Of a stretch of DNA of 64,000 bases, positions 28,611 through 39,739 are shown in pieces (the first letter of the stretch is position 1; every line of letters begins with the position of its first letter). The DNA is taken from positions 1-64,000 of the forward strand of contig ASZZ01000012.1 in the NCBI GenBank assembly GCA_000430305.1, written 5' to 3'. Below the pieces are notes generated by a model. That model worked only from the letters and a program-made list of their open reading frames with translations. It made no database searches and was not told where the DNA came from. The stretch is from Streptococcus mitis 17/34. GTDB taxonomy: Bacteria; Bacillota; Bacilli; Lactobacillales; Streptococcaceae. Position numbers and translations under genes: made by a program.

Positions 28611-29401
28611 CAATTAAACTAGTAGCAACGGATATGGACGGAACCTTCCTAGATGGGAATGGGTGCTTTGATATGGATCGCCTCAAGTCACTTTTGGCTT
28701 CCTACAAGGAAAAAGGGATTTATTTTGCGGTGGCTTCGGGGCGGGGATTTCTGTCTCTAGAAAAATTATTTGCTGATGTTCGTGATGACATTATTTTCAT
28801 CGCGGAAAATGGCAGTTTGGTCGAATATCAAGGTCAGGATTTGTATGAAGCGACCATGTCTCGTGAGTTTTATCTGGCAACTTTTGAAAAGTTGAAAACG
28901 TCACCTTATGTAGATATCAATAAATTGCTTTTAACAGGGAAAAAAGGCTCTTATGTTTTGGATACGGTTGATGAGACCTATTTGAAAGAGAGCCAGCATT
29001 ATAATGAAAATATCCAAAAAGTAGCGAGTTTGGAAGCTATCACAGATGATATTTTCAAATTTACAACCAACTTCACAGAAGAAACGCTAGAAGCTGGGGA
29101 AGCTTGGGTAAACGAAAACGTTCCTGGTGTTAAGGCCATGACAACTGGCTTTGAATCCATTGATATCGTGCTGGACTATGTCGATAAGGGAGTGGCCATT
29201 GTTGAATTGGCTAAAAAACTTGGTATCACAATGGATCAGGTTATGGCTTTTGGAGACAATCTAAATGACTTGCATATGATGCAGGTTGTGGGACATCCTG
29301 TAGCTCCTGAAAATGCACGACCAGAAATTTTAGAATTAGCAGAGACTGTGATTGGTCACCATAAGGACCAGTCGGTTATAGCTTATATGGAGGGTTTATA
29401 A
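28607..29401 (+). CDS. Cof-type HAD-IIB phosphatase (first of two)
   Basis: The 264-residue HAD hydrolase has motif I ATDMDGTFLDG (nucleophile and acid Asp), motif II ASGRG and motif IV FGDNLNDLHMM with the metal Asp pair, and a Cof-type C2 cap between. It probably dephosphorylates small phosphorylated metabolites; the substrate is unknown. Its ATG overlaps the smc stop by 4 bp, and the next HAD gene starts on its own stop codon, so translation is chained along the operon. Confidence 0.88.
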   Translation: MTIKLVATDMDGTFLDGNGCFDMDRLKSLLASYKEKGIYFAVASGRGFLSLEKLFADVRDDIIFIAENGSLVEYQGQDLYEATMSREFYLATFEKLKTSPYVDINKLLLTGKKGSYVLDTVDETYLKESQHYNENIQKVASLEAITDDIFKFTTNFTEETLEAGEAWVNENVPGVKAMTTGFESIDIVLDYVDKGVAIVELAKKLGITMDQVMAFGDNLNDLHMMQVVGHPVAPENARPEILELAETVIGHHKDQSVIAYMEGL

Positions 29402-30218
29402 TGGCAGATATAAAATTGATTGCATTGGACTTGGATGGGACCTTGCTGACTACTGATAAAAGGTTGACGGATCGTACCAAGGCAACCTTGAAAGCTGCGC
29501 GTGATCGTGGTATTAAGGTCGTATTGACAACTGGTCGTCCCTTAAAAGCTATGGATTTCTTTCTCCATGAACTAGGACTGAAGGCCACGAAGATGAGTAT
29601 ACCATTACCTTTAATGGTGGTTTGGTTCAGAAAAATACAGGTGAAATCCTAGATAAGACAGTCTTTTCATATGATGATGTGGCACGCTTGTATGAAGAAA
29701 CAGAGAAATTATCACTGCCTCTTGACGCCATCTCAGAAGGAACTGTTTATCAAATCCAATCGGACCAAGAAAGTCTTTATGCCAAATTCAATCCAGCTTT
29801 AACTTTTGTACCAGTTGACTTTGAAGACCTGTCTAGTCAAATGACCTATAATAAATGCGTGACTGCCTTTGCTCAAGAACCCTTGGATGCAGCTATTCAG
29901 AAGATTTCTCCAGAATTGTTTGACCAATATGAAATCTTTAAATCACGTGAAATGTTGCTAGAATGGTCACCAAAGAATGTTCATAAAGCAACCGGTTTGG
30001 AAAAACTAATCAGCCATCTGGGAATTGATCAAAGTCAAGTGATGGCCTGTGGTGATGAAGCCAATGACCTTTCTATGATTGAATGGGCAGGGCTTGGTGT
30101 TGCCATGCAAAACGCTGTTCCTGAAGTCAAGGCAGTCGCAAATGTGGTGACCCCAATGACCAATGATGAGGAAGCTGTCGCCTGGGCTATCGAAGAATAT
30201 GTGCTAAAGGAGAACTAA
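29401..30218 (+). CDS. Cof-type HAD-IIB phosphatase (second, frameshifted in this sequence)
   Basis: This paralogue of its neighbour carries LDLDGTLLTTDKR, TTGRPLKAM, and in the second frame the cap and motif IV ACGDEANDLSMIEWAG. One A is missing at about 29577 (HELG then a broken segment), after which NGGLVQKNTGEI resumes in the +1 frame; the restored length is 272 residues. It lies between the first HAD gene and ftsY, in one operon with rnc and smc. Confidence 0.87.
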
Positions 30219-30221
30219 GAT

Positions 30222-31484
30222 ATGGGATTATTTGACCGTCTATTCGGAAAAAAAGAAGAACCTAAAATCGAAGAAGTTGTAAAAGAAGCTCTGGAAAATC
30301 TTGATTTATCGGAAGATATTGAACCTTCTCTTACAGAATCTGAGGAAATTCCTCAAGAAGAAGCAGAAATTGAAAGTTCTGAAGAAGCTGTGTTTGAAGA
30401 AGAGGAAATCCAAGACACGGTTGAAGAAAGTCAGGACTCAGAGCCAGTTGTAGAAGTTCAACAAGAAGAAGTCCCAGAGGAAGAGAGTCCTGAGCTTGAA
30501 GAAACTGCAGAAGAAAATAGTTCTGAAGTTCTTGAACCAGAAATTCCTCAAGCAGAAGAAACTGTTCAGGAAAAATATGACCGCAGTCTCAAGAAAACTC
30601 GTACAGGCTTTGGTGCCCGCTTGAACGCCTTCTTTGCTAATTTCCGCTCTGTTGACGAAGAATTTTTCGAGGAACTAGAAGAACTGCTCATCATGAGTGA
30701 CGTTGGTGTCCAAGTCGCTTCCAACTTAACAGAGGAGTTACGCTACGAAGCCAAGCTTGAAAACGCTAAGAAACCTGACGCCCTTCGACGTGTCATCATT
30801 GAGAAATTGGTTGAGCTGTATGAAAAGGATGGCAACTACGATGAAAGTATTCACTTCCAAGATGGCTTGACAGTCATGCTCTTTGTCGGGGTCAATGGTG
30901 TTGGGAAGACCACTTCTATCGGGAAACTAGCTCACCGCTACAAACAAGCAGGTAAGAAGGTCATGTTGGTTGCGGCAGATACCTTCCGTGCAGGAGCAGT
31001 AGCCCAGCTAGCTGAATGGGGCCGACGAGTAGATGTTCCAGTAGTGACTGGACCTGAAAAAGCTGATCCAGCCAGTGTAGTCTTTGATGGCATGGAACGT
31101 GCTGTCGCTGAAAGTATCGATATTCTTATGATTGATACTGCTGGTCGTCTGCAAAATAAGGACAACCTCATGGCTGAGTTGGAAAAGATTGGTCGCATCA
31201 TCAAACGTGTGGTGCCCGAAGCTCCGCATGAAACCTTTTTGGCACTTGATGCATCAACAGGTCAAAACGCTCTTGTACAGGCCAAAGAATTTTCAAAAAT
31301 CACTCCTTTGACAGGAATTGTCTTGACTAAGATTGACGGAACTGCTCGAGGCGGTGTTGTTCTAGCCATCCGTGAAGAACTCAATATTCCTGTAAAATTG
31401 ATTGGTTTTGGTGAAAAAATCGATGATATTGGAGAGTTTAAATCAGAAAACTTTATGAAGGGTCTCTTGGAAGGCTTAATCTAA
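30222..31484 (+). CDS. ftsY: Signal-recognition-particle receptor FtsY
   Basis: The 420-residue SRP GTPase targets ribosomes to the membrane. Residues 1-130 are a long acidic Glu-rich A domain, residues about 130-210 form the N domain, and the G domain begins GVNGVGKTTSIGKL (223-236) with DTFRAGAVAQL, IDTAGRLQNKDNLM, TKIDGTARGG and the closing GFGEKIDDIGEF. AAGGAG precedes ATG. It ends the rnc-smc-HAD-HAD-ftsY group. Confidence 0.96.
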   Translation: MGLFDRLFGKKEEPKIEEVVKEALENLDLSEDIEPSLTESEEIPQEEAEIESSEEAVFEEEEIQDTVEESQDSEPVVEVQQEEVPEEESPELEETAEENSSEVLEPEIPQAEETVQEKYDRSLKKTRTGFGARLNAFFANFRSVDEEFFEELEELLIMSDVGVQVASNLTEELRYEAKLENAKKPDALRRVIIEKLVELYEKDGNYDESIHFQDGLTVMLFVGVNGVGKTTSIGKLAHRYKQAGKKVMLVAADTFRAGAVAQLAEWGRRVDVPVVTGPEKADPASVVFDGMERAVAESIDILMIDTAGRLQNKDNLMAELEKIGRIIKRVVPEAPHETFLALDASTGQNALVQAKEFSKITPLTGIVLTKIDGTARGGVVLAIREELNIPVKLIGFGEKIDDIGEFKSENFMKGLLEGLI

Positions 31485-31495
31485 TCAGAATCAAA

Positions 31496-31530
31496 AATCC
31501 TGCAAGGCATAAACTTGCAGGAAATTTTTT
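31496..31530. terminator. Bidirectional terminator between ftsY and zwf
   Basis: TCCTGCAAG and CTTGCAGGA form a perfect 9-bp stem with a 7-nt loop. T runs flank it on both strands, so it serves the convergent genes on each side. Confidence 0.85.
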
Positions 31531-33016
31531 ATTCTAAACGACCATCTTGACGATAGGCAATATCTGGTTGCCAAGTCCATTTGGCACCGAATTTTTCAAG
31601 TAAGTCAAAGCTGGCTTGAGGTCCCATGCTTCCAGCTTTATAGTCATGAAGTGGGGCACCATTTTCAGCCCAGAGCTCTTCGATACGGTCAATCAATTTC
31701 CATGACGCACCAACTTCATCCCAATGGCTAAAGTTAGTTGAGTTGTTATTTAAGACATCATAAATCAATTTCTCGTATGGTTCTGGAGAAGCACCAGTTG
31801 CGGTCGCATCTGTACGATAGTCAAGTGAGTTAGGAGCCAAGTTGAATTCTTCTCCTACTTGCTTCCCATTTAGGCTAAGAGAGCAACCTTCTGTTGGTTG
31901 GATATAGATGGTCAAAATGTTTGGAGCAAGTGGTTCTCCAAAGATAGAGTCCATTTGTTTAAAGACGATGTTGACATGAGTTCCTTTTTCAGTTAGTCGT
32001 TTACCAGTACGGAAGAAGAAAGGAACACCACGGAAGCGATCGCTGTCTACAAAGAAGGCACCAGAAGCAAAGGTTTCTGTTGTAGATTCTGGATTTACAT
32101 TTGGCTCGCTACGATAAGAGATGTATTTCATACCATCAATCTTACCAGAGCGGTATTGACCACGGATAAAGTGTTCTTTAAGCTCTTCATCCGTTGGATG
32201 ATAGAGGTTTTTAAATACCTTAATCTTTTCAGCACGAATCTCGTCTTTTGTGAAGCTGGCTGGCTTATCCATAGCGAGTAGGGAAAGAAGTTGGAGTGTA
32301 TGGTTTTGTACCATGTCGCGGAGGGCACCAGATTGGTCATAGTAGCCACCGCGTTCTTCTACACCCAAGCGCTCTGCAAAGGTAATTTGAACATTGTCGA
32401 TAAAGTCCTTATTCCAAACATTTTCAAAAATTAGGTTTGCAAAGCGAACTGCAAAGATGCTTTGGATCATTTCCTTACCAAGATAATGGTCAATACGGAA
32501 AATTTGTTCTTCGTCAAATGTTGCTAGGAGTTCGTCATTTAACTTGCTTGCAGTTGCGTAGTCTGTTCCAAATGGTTTCTCAACGATTAAACGCTCAAAA
32601 CCTTTACCATCTACAATGTTTTCAGATTTGAGGTGTTTGGCAATGGTTCCAAAGAATTGAGGAGCCATAGACAAGAAGAAGAGCTTGTTGTGTTCAGCTT
32701 GGTACTTGTCATTTAATTCAGCCTGCAATTGACGCAAAGCAATGTAGTGTTCTGTATCATTGACATCATGGCTTTGATAGTAAAAGTGGCTAGCGAACTC
32801 CTGAGCCTGTTCGGTACTATCTGCCAAATCAAGGATAGATTCAACTACTACAGATTCAAAATATTCCTTGCTCCAAGGACGACGGGCAGTTCCAATAACT
32901 GCAAAGTGCTTGGAAAGATTGCCGGATTTATATAGTCTAAAAAGGGAAGGGTAGAGCTTGCGTTTAGCCAGGTCTCCACTCGCACCAAAAATTGTAACAA
33001 TAACCTTAGATGACAT
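31529..33016 (-). CDS. zwf: Glucose-6-phosphate 1-dehydrogenase Zwf
   Basis: The 495-residue enzyme opens the oxidative pentose-phosphate route and yields NADPH. The NADP-binding N-terminus TIFGASGDLAKRKLYPSLF and the active-site RIDHYLGKEMIQ (with the catalytic His nearby) are intact, and RGVPFFFRTGKRL is a conserved substrate segment. It is transcribed alone from a promoter at 33086-33113. Confidence 0.95.
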   Translation of the reverse strand: MSSKVIVTIFGASGDLAKRKLYPSLFRLYKSGNLSKHFAVIGTARRPWSKEYFESVVVESILDLADSTEQAQEFASHFYYQSHDVNDTEHYIALRQLQAELNDKYQAEHNKLFFLSMAPQFFGTIAKHLKSENIVDGKGFERLIVEKPFGTDYATASKLNDELLATFDEEQIFRIDHYLGKEMIQSIFAVRFANLIFENVWNKDFIDNVQITFAERLGVEERGGYYDQSGALRDMVQNHTLQLLSLLAMDKPASFTKDEIRAEKIKVFKNLYHPTDEELKEHFIRGQYRSGKIDGMKYISYRSEPNVNPESTTETFASGAFFVDSDRFRGVPFFFRTGKRLTEKGTHVNIVFKQMDSIFGEPLAPNILTIYIQPTEGCSLSLNGKQVGEEFNLAPNSLDYRTDATATGASPEPYEKLIYDVLNNNSTNFSHWDEVGASWKLIDRIEELWAENGAPLHDYKAGSMGPQASFDLLEKFGAKWTWQPDIAYRQDGRLE

Positions 33017-33085
33017 CTAGCTACCTAATTTCTATTTTTATTCCTAGTCTTGCTAGGTATGAGGAAACCTCATTTCATAAACTTA

Positions 33086-33113
33086 ATTCTAACATAATTT
33101 TCCTAAAAATCAA
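33086..33113 (-). promoter_or_regulatory. zwf promoter
   Basis: On the minus strand TTGATT, a 16-bp spacer and TGT-TAGAAT lie about 70 bp before the zwf start. Confidence 0.55.
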
Positions 33114-33132
33114 AAAATCCAATACGAGATAG

Positions 33133-33162
33133 AAAAAAACTGCAAGGAAATCCTTACAGTTT
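33133..33162 (-). terminator. Terminator after glnQ
   Basis: On the minus strand AAACTGTAAGG and CCTTGCAGTTT form a stem with a short loop followed by a run of T. Confidence 0.75.
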
Positions 33163-33166
33163 GAGT

Positions 33167-33907
33167 TTAGACGTTTAAGACCTTGTCCAAGAAATCTTTC
33201 AGACGTGGGTGTTGTGGGTTATCAAAGATTTGATCAGGTGTTCCGTCTTCAAGGAATTCACCATCTGCAGTAAAGATAACGCGGTTGGCAACCTGACGAG
33301 CAAATCCCATCTCATGGGTTACGATAATCATGGTCATGCCTTGCTCAGCCAATTCTTTCATAACGTTTAGTACGTCTCCAACCATCTCAGGGTCAAGGGC
33401 AGAAGTTGGTTCATCAAAGAGCATGATGTCTGGATTCATTGCTAGTCCACGAGCGATAGCCACACGTTGTTTTTGACCACCGGATAGGCTATCTGGGTTA
33501 GCATTAGCTTTATCTGCTAGTCCAACCTTTTCAAGCAACTCCATTCCTAATTTCTCAGCTTCTTCCTTAGTCATCAACTTGTGCTCAATAGGAGCAAAGG
33601 TGATGTTGTCCAAAACAGACATGTGTGGGAAGAGGTTGAAGTGTTGGAACACCATTCCGATATTTTCACGGACGTGGTCAACGTTGGTTGTTTTTTCAGT
33701 TAAGTCATAACCGTTCACAGTGATGTGACCACTCGTAACTTCTTCTAGAAGATTGAGGCTACGGAGGAAGGTTGACTTACCAGAACCTGAAGGACCGATG
33801 ATACAAACAACATCTCCTTCATAGAACTTAGTCGTAATTCCTTTTAGGACTTCATTTTTTCCATAATGCTTGTGTAAATCATTTACATCAATTTTTAATT
33901 TTGCCAT
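33167..33907 (-). CDS. glnQ: Polar amino-acid ABC transporter ATPase (GlnQ-type)
   Basis: The 246-residue ABC ATPase has Walker [14 protein letters not shown], a Q-loop [17 protein letters not shown] typical of the polar amino-acid (PAAT) family, signature [16 protein letters not shown] and Walker [15 protein letters not shown]. It would energise the fused permease encoded next door; its ATG overlaps the permease stop by one base. The PAAT family points to glutamine or glutamate, but the substrate is inferred. Confidence 0.9.
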   Translation of the reverse strand: MAKLKIDVNDLHKHYGKNEVLKGITTKFYEGDVVCIIGPSGSGKSTFLRSLNLLEEVTSGHITVNGYDLTEKTTNVDHVRENIGMVFQHFNLFPHMSVLDNITFAPIEHKLMTKEEAEKLGMELLEKVGLADKANANPDSLSGGQKQRVAIARGLAMNPDIMLFDEPTSALDPEMVGDVLNVMKELAEQGMTMIIVTHEMGFARQVANRVIFTADGEFLEDGTPDQIFDNPQHPRLKDFLDKVLNV

Positions 33908-36073
33908 TAACGAATCCTCTTTTCTAAGCGTTTCGCTAGTCTAGTCAAAAGTGTGATAATTACAAGATAGAAGATAGCAAGGATTGCATACATCTTGAAA
34001 CTTTGGTAGTTACGGGCAATGATAATCTTACCAGTTTGGAAAAGTTCAACCAAACCGATAGCAGATACGATTGTTGTATCTTTAAGTGCGATAACGAATT
34101 GGTTAACAAAGTTTGGCAACATCAATTTAGTTGCTTGTGGCAAGATAATCTTACGCATGGTTTTTCCATAAGAGATACCCAAGCTTCGGCTGGCTTCCAT
34201 TTGTCCAACTGGAACGGCTTGAATACCACCACGAACGATTTCAGCGATATAAGCAGCCGCATTGAGCGATAGGGCAATGGTACCAGCTACGAAGTCGTTA
34301 ATTGGACTTTGTTGGCCTGTGATGGACTCGATGAAGTTTGGAATACCCCAGAAGATGAAAGCTGCAAGAATCATCAATGGAATACCACGAATAACGTCAA
34401 CGAAAATCTCAGAGATGACACGAAGAGATTTGTATGGGCTAACGCTAAACATACCGAAGATAATCCCGATAACAATGGCAATAGCAAATGAGATAAGAGC
34501 TAGAGCAAGAGTGATGCCAAGACCGCTAAGGAGTTGTTTGTAGTTGTTTTGAAGCAAGCCCCAGATAGTTGTTTCGTCAACAGTGCTTGTTGAAGTAGTT
34601 GAAGATTCGCTAGCTAGGTATTTGTCAAGAATCTTTTGGAATTCACCGTTTGCTTTAAGGTTTGCAAGTCCGTTATTGAACATTTGGATCAATTCTGGAT
34701 TTGCTCCTTTTTTAACAGCAAAGGCTGTTTCACCGATTGGAGTTCCAGCGATTGGGGTTTTCAATTTTTGTCCTTGGCTGATAGAATATTTGAGAACAGG
34801 CTCATCATCCATAACGGCATCAATGGCACCAGTGTTTAAACTGTCATACATTGATGAACCGTCAGCGAAGGTTTTGATTTTGTAACCGTATTTGCTTTGA
34901 TTTTCAGTTAGGAAGGTTTGAGAAGCAGTTCCGTTTTTAACACCGACTGTCTTTCCTTTCAAATCTTCATAAGAAGCAATGGTACTTGATTCTTTGACAC
35001 CAAGGATAGTATTAGCAGTATAATATGATTCTGAGAAGTCAAAAGTTGCCTTACGAGCATCTGTGACAGACATACCAGCAATGATACCATCTGCTTGACC
35101 GGCTTGAACAGCACTGATAGCAGCATCAAAACCAGGGTTGGTGATTTCAATTTCAAAACCTTGGTCTTTAGCGATTGCCTTAATCAATTCCATATCAATA
35201 CCAGTAAATTGGTTGCTTGAGTTTTGGAAAACAAAAGGTGCAAAAGAAGAATCGCTGGCAATGATGTATTTAGCCTTAACAGGAGTTGCTTTTAGACCAG
35301 CTGCAGTAGTTGTAGTTGGCACTGATGAAGATGATGAAGCAGTCCATTTCTTGATGATTTTATCAAGACTACCATCTTTTTTCATTTCAGCTAAGGCTTG
35401 GTTAAATTCAGTGACTAGGTGCTCGTATTTACTTCCTTTTTTCACACCGAAAGCAAAGCTACCTACAGCTTCCCCATCCATTTCAATATGGAGGTCTTGC
35501 CCTTGGTTAATGGCATATTCGATAACAGGTTTGTCATCCATCATGGCATCGATAGCACCAGCACTCAAGCTGTTGTTCATCAAATCACCAGTGTCAAATG
35601 TTTTAATAGTAAAGCCGTATTTATCTTTAATCGTTTCTAGGAAACGTTGAGCGGCTGTTCCGTTTTTAACACCAACAGTTTTACCAGACAATTGGTCGTA
35701 CTTGCTAATCTTGTGTGCCTTTGTAGTTGCAATGACAACTTTTGTATCATAGTAAGTATCAGACATGGTGAAGACTTTTTCACGTTCTTTCGTCTTTGTC
35801 ATCCCTGCCATAATAGCGTCAGCTTGACCAGCTTGAACCGCATTGACTGCTGCGTCAAATCCAGGATAGGACATCTGAATGTTCCAGCCTTTAATCTCAG
35901 CGACTTTGTTGATAATGTCAACATCAATTCCTTTATAAGTTTGATCTGAATCTTTAAACTCAAAAGGTGCATAGGCGGTATCAGAAACAATCTTAATCGT
36001 CTCTGCTTTCGCAATACCTAATGAGAAAATTGGGAATAAAAATTAGCAAAAATGCTAGAAATTTTTTCTTCAT
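33907..36073 (-). CDS. glnP: Fused substrate-binding/permease of the glutamine ABC transporter (frameshifted in the signal peptide)
   Basis: Restored, this is about 721 residues: a signal peptide ([11 protein letters not shown]...), two tandem SBP_bac_3 periplasmic-type binding domains (each with a [11 protein letters not shown] motif and a DAxMDD segment) and a C-terminal permease with about five helices and the EAA loop [22 protein letters not shown]. The frame breaks in the signal peptide: one extra A in the A5 run at 36038-36042 (plus strand). Downstream coding starts again at [11 protein letters not shown]. Two fused binding domains are typical of lactic-acid-bacterial GlnP. Confidence 0.9.
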
Positions 36074-36206
36074 TTTTAGTCTCCTTTTCCGAATATTTTC
36101 CCATTATATCAGAAAAAGTAAAAAAAGGCAAATTTTTATATTTTTGTGTTAGAAAATATAACATAGATTCTTTTTGTTTATTGATTGAATTGCTACTATA
36201 AAGTGC

Positions 36207-36212
36207 TATAAT
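36207..36212 (+). promoter_or_regulatory. Promoter of the CPBP protease gene
   Basis: TGC-TATAAT with TTGAAT (36185-36190) 16 bp upstream lies 20 bp before ATG 36232. Confidence 0.6.
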
Positions 36213-36231
36213 AGAAAAAGAGGACAGGGAT

Positions 36232-37185
36232 ATGAAGAACAAAAGAATATTTAATGATTTCCAAACTTCAAAAATGAGTTTAAACATTTACACAAGCCCC
36301 TTGTTAGCCTTTGTTTTTGTCTTTATAGGAGAGTTTGTGGCTTATACTCTGTATGGTATTAGCTTGTTAGCTCTCATCGGACTTGCTAGAAATTTTGGAG
36401 AGGCTGGTCAAAATCTTGCAACCTACTTGCAGACCTTGCATCAGAGCTTGACGGATAAAACAGGTGACTTTCGTTTAATTTTAGAATTGCTGGCCTTTGG
36501 TTTTGTTCTCAACACTGTGTTCAGATGGACTAGAAAAGTTGAGAAAAGACCTATTCGAACTTTAGGATTTTATAAAGAAAATTTCCTCAGCAATTTTCTT
36601 AAAGGATTTGGCTTAGGCTTGGCACTTTTTCTTCTGACCTTGTTAGGTTTAGTAGCATTAGGGCAATATCGTTTTGAGTCCATTCACTCGAATCCTTATT
36701 CGCTTGCCTTTGTCATTTTTACTATCCCATTTTGGATTTTACAGGGGACAACAGAAGAAGTGGTGGCTCGTGCTTGGCTCCTTCCTCAATTAGCATCAAG
36801 AACCAATCTAAAACTTGCTGTTCTTATCTCTAGCCTATTCTTTACCCTGCTTCATGCGGGAAATTCTGGTCTCACCCCTCTATCTCTAGTGAATCTCTTT
36901 TTATTTGGAGTTGCCATGTCTCTTTGCCTTCTCAAAACAGATACAGTTTGGGGTGTTGCAGGTATTCATGGCGCCTGGAATTTTGCTCAGGGAAATTTAT
37001 TTGGGATTTTAGTTAGTGGTCAGCCGTCGGGAACATCGCTAATGACCTTTTTACCACAAGGTAATCAAGATTGGCTATCAGGTGGCTCTTTTGGGATAGA
37101 AGGATCTATCATGACAAGTCTGGTTTTGCTACTGCTGATTGTCTATCTCGCTCATCAATTAAAGAAAGAAAATGAAAGGATGTGA
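36232..37185 (+). CDS. CPBP/CAAX-type intramembrane metalloprotease
   Basis: The 317-residue membrane protein has about seven hydrophobic segments. The Abi/CPBP catalytic motifs are intact: EEVVAR (E175, E176, R180), H208 in LLHAGNSGL, and HGAWN (H246, N250). Such proteins process prenylated or membrane substrates and in lactobacilli are often linked to bacteriocin immunity. No bacteriocin gene is nearby, so a general housekeeping or envelope role is as likely. Confidence 0.85.
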   Translation: MKNKRIFNDFQTSKMSLNIYTSPLLAFVFVFIGEFVAYTLYGISLLALIGLARNFGEAGQNLATYLQTLHQSLTDKTGDFRLILELLAFGFVLNTVFRWTRKVEKRPIRTLGFYKENFLSNFLKGFGLGLALFLLTLLGLVALGQYRFESIHSNPYSLAFVIFTIPFWILQGTTEEVVARAWLLPQLASRTNLKLAVLISSLFFTLLHAGNSGLTPLSLVNLFLFGVAMSLCLLKTDTVWGVAGIHGAWNFAQGNLFGILVSGQPSGTSLMTFLPQGNQDWLSGGSFGIEGSIMTSLVLLLLIVYLAHQLKKENERM

Positions 37186-37261
37186 CTTAGGTCCGTCCTT
37201 TTCTTCGTGAAAATGTTACAAGTATGCTAAAATAGGAATAGCACATCGAGAGAGGATTCTT

Positions 37262-39250
37262 ATGATTAACCGCATTACAGACAATCAATTTAAACTAGTA
37301 TCAAAATATCAACCATCAGGAGACCAACCTCAAGCTATCGAGCAGCTGGTTGATAATATCGAGGGGGGCGAAAAAGCTCAGATTCTGATGGGGGCGACTG
37401 GTACAGGGAAGACCTATACCATGAGTCAGGTTATTTCCAAAGTCAATAAACCCACTCTGGTCATCGCTCACAATAAGACTCTGGCAGGCCAGCTCTATGG
37501 GGAGTTTAAGGAATTTTTCCCTGAAAATGCTGTTGAGTATTTTGTTTCCTACTATGACTATTATCAACCAGAGGCCTATGTGCCTTCGAGTGATACCTAC
37601 ATTGAGAAGGACAGCTCTGTTAACGATGAGATTGACAAACTCCGCCACTCAGCGACTTCGGCTCTTTTGGAGCGCAATGATGTCATTGTCGTAGCCTCAG
37701 TCTCTTGTATCTATGGTTTGGGTTCGCCCAAGGAATACGCTGATAGCGTCGTTAGTCTCCGTCCAGGTCTGGAAATTTCTCGTGATAAACTCTTGAATGA
37801 CTTGGTAGATATCCAGTTTGAACGCAATGATATTGATTTCCAACGCGGAAGATTTCGTGTTCGTGGGGATGTAGTGGAAATTTTCCCAGCCTCTCGTGAT
37901 GAACACGCCTTTCGAGTAGAATTTTTTGGAGACGAAATTGACCGTATCCGTGAGGTTGAGGCTTTGACAGGTCAGGTACTGGGAGAAGTGGATCATTTGG
38001 CGATTTTCCCTGCGACTCACTTTGTGACCAATGATGACCACATGGAAGTTGCCATTGCCAAGATTCAGGCAGAGTTAGAAGAGCAGTTAGCTGTCTTTGA
38101 GAAGGGGGGTAAACTGCTAGAGGCCCAGCGTTTAAAACAGCGGACAGAGTATGATATTGAGATGCTACGTGAGATGGGGTATACAAATGGGGTTGAGAAT
38201 TACTCTCGCCACATGGATGGTCGTAGCGAAGGTGAGCCTCCTTATACGCTCTTAGATTTCTTCCCAGATGATTTCTTGATCATGATTGATGAGAGCCACA
38301 TGACCATGGGACAAATCAAAGGCATGTACAATGGAGACCGTTCGCGTAAGGAAATGCTGGTGAATTATGGTTTCCGTTTGCCGTCTGCTTTGGACAATCG
38401 TCCTCTCCGTCGTGAAGAGTTTGAAAGCCATGTGCATCAGATTGTTTACGTTTCGGCGACACCTGGTGACTATGAAAATGAACAAACCGAGACAGTGATT
38501 GAGCAAATTATTCGTCCGACAGGTCTTTTGGATCCTGAGGTGGAGGTCCGTCCGACTATGGGACAGATTGATGACCTCTTGGGTGAAATCAATGCCCGTG
38601 TTGAAAAGAACGAGCGAACCTTTATTACCACTTTGACCAAGAAAATGGCAGAAGATTTGACCGACTACTTCAAGGAAATGGGCATCAAGGTCAAGTACAT
38701 GCACTCGGATATTAAGACTCTGGAACGGACGGAGATTATCCGTGACCTACGTTTGGGTGTTTTTGATGTCTTGGTCGGAATCAATCTCCTCCGTGAAGGG
38801 ATTGACGTTCCTGAGGTAAGCTTAGTTGCCATTCTCGATGCTGATAAGGAAGGCTTTCTCCGTAACGAACGTGGCCTCATCCAGACCATTGGACGTGCTG
38901 CCCGTAATAGCGAAGGGCATGTCATCATGTATGCGGACACGATCACTCAGTCTATGCAACGTGCCATTGATGAAACGGCTCGTCGTCGCAAAATCCAGAT
39001 GGCCTATAATGAAGAGCATGGTATTGTACCACAGACAATCAAGAAAGAAATCCGTGACCTGATTGCCGTGACCAAGGCAGTTGCCAAGGAAGAGGATAAG
39101 GAAGTCGATATTAATAGCCTTAATAAACAAGAACGCAAAGACCTCGTCAAGAAACTCGAAAAACAAATGCAAGAAGCCGTCGAAGTGCTTGACTTTGAAC
39201 TAGCAGCTCAGATTCGTGATATGATGTTGGAAATCAAGGCGTTGGATTAG
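37262..39250 (+). CDS. uvrB: Excinuclease ABC subunit B
   Basis: The 662-residue helicase-like damage verifier of nucleotide-excision repair opens with the phosphate-binding [14 protein letters not shown] (about 43-56), then [10 protein letters not shown] and the beta-hairpin, helicase motifs [30 protein letters not shown] and QTIGRAARN, and ends with the UvrC-binding UVR motif ([24 protein letters not shown]). Length and start are standard. Confidence 0.96.
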   Translation: MINRITDNQFKLVSKYQPSGDQPQAIEQLVDNIEGGEKAQILMGATGTGKTYTMSQVISKVNKPTLVIAHNKTLAGQLYGEFKEFFPENAVEYFVSYYDYYQPEAYVPSSDTYIEKDSSVNDEIDKLRHSATSALLERNDVIVVASVSCIYGLGSPKEYADSVVSLRPGLEISRDKLLNDLVDIQFERNDIDFQRGRFRVRGDVVEIFPASRDEHAFRVEFFGDEIDRIREVEALTGQVLGEVDHLAIFPATHFVTNDDHMEVAIAKIQAELEEQLAVFEKGGKLLEAQRLKQRTEYDIEMLREMGYTNGVENYSRHMDGRSEGEPPYTLLDFFPDDFLIMIDESHMTMGQIKGMYNGDRSRKEMLVNYGFRLPSALDNRPLRREEFESHVHQIVYVSATPGDYENEQTETVIEQIIRPTGLLDPEVEVRPTMGQIDDLLGEINARVEKNERTFITTLTKKMAEDLTDYFKEMGIKVKYMHSDIKTLERTEIIRDLRLGVFDVLVGINLLREGIDVPEVSLVAILDADKEGFLRNERGLIQTIGRAARNSEGHVIMYADTITQSMQRAIDETARRRKIQMAYNEEHGIVPQTIKKEIRDLIAVTKAVAKEEDKEVDINSLNKQERKDLVKKLEKQMQEAVEVLDFELAAQIRDMMLEIKALD

Positions 39251-39272
39251 AATAGTATTTAAAGGAGAAAAT

Positions 39273-39739
39273 ATGTCCCGTTCCCAATTAACGATTTTAA
39301 CAAATATTTGTCTGATTGAAGACCTCGAAAACCAGCGCGTGGTGATGCAGTATCGCGCTCCTGAAAACAATCGCTGGTCTGGTTATGCCTTTCCAGGAGG
39401 TCATGTAGAAAATGGCGAGTCTTTCGCAGAGTCTGTCATTCGTGAAATCTATGAAGAAACAGGATTGACTATCCAGAATCCTCAACTTGTCGGCATTAAA
39501 AATTGGCCACTAGATACAGGTGGGCGCTATATTGTCGTTTGTTATAAGGCGACTGAATTCTCTGGTACCCTTCGCTCTTCAGATGAAGGAGAAGTTTCTT
39601 GGGTGCAAAAAGACCAGATTCCAAATTTGGATCTGGCCTATGATATGCTACCTTGATGGAGATGATGGAAGCTTCTGACAAGTCAGAGTTTTTCTACCCT
39701 CGCCGTACAGAAGATGATTGGGAGAAGAAAATTTTCTAA
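39273..39739 (+). CDS. mutT: MutT/Nudix hydrolase (frameshifted near the C-terminus)
   Basis: The 155-residue Nudix protein (once restored) carries the box GGHVENGESFAESVIREIYEETGL with the metal-binding REIYEETG. The family hydrolyses oxidised nucleotides such as 8-oxo-dGTP, or related pyrophosphates; the exact substrate is not clear from sequence. The frame stops at 39654 after YDMLP, but adding a T at 39652-39654 continues LMEMMEASDKSEFFYPRRTEDDWEKKIF to the stop at 39739. AAAGGAG precedes ATG; it follows uvrB by 22 bp. Its restored end overlaps the convergent niaR stop. Confidence 0.85.

Noticed and set aside
29401-30218. Programmed frameshift in the second HAD gene
   Set aside because: No slippery heptamer or downstream structure is seen; a missing base is simpler and fits the pattern in other genes.
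36232-37185. Bacteriocin-immunity role for the CPBP protease
   Set aside because: No bacteriocin or double-glycine leader gene is nearby; left as a generic intramembrane protease.
37697-38704. Several antisense frames (114-150 codons) inside uvrB
   Set aside because: Codon-structure shadows of uvrB; no promoter or ribosome site and no recognisable protein.
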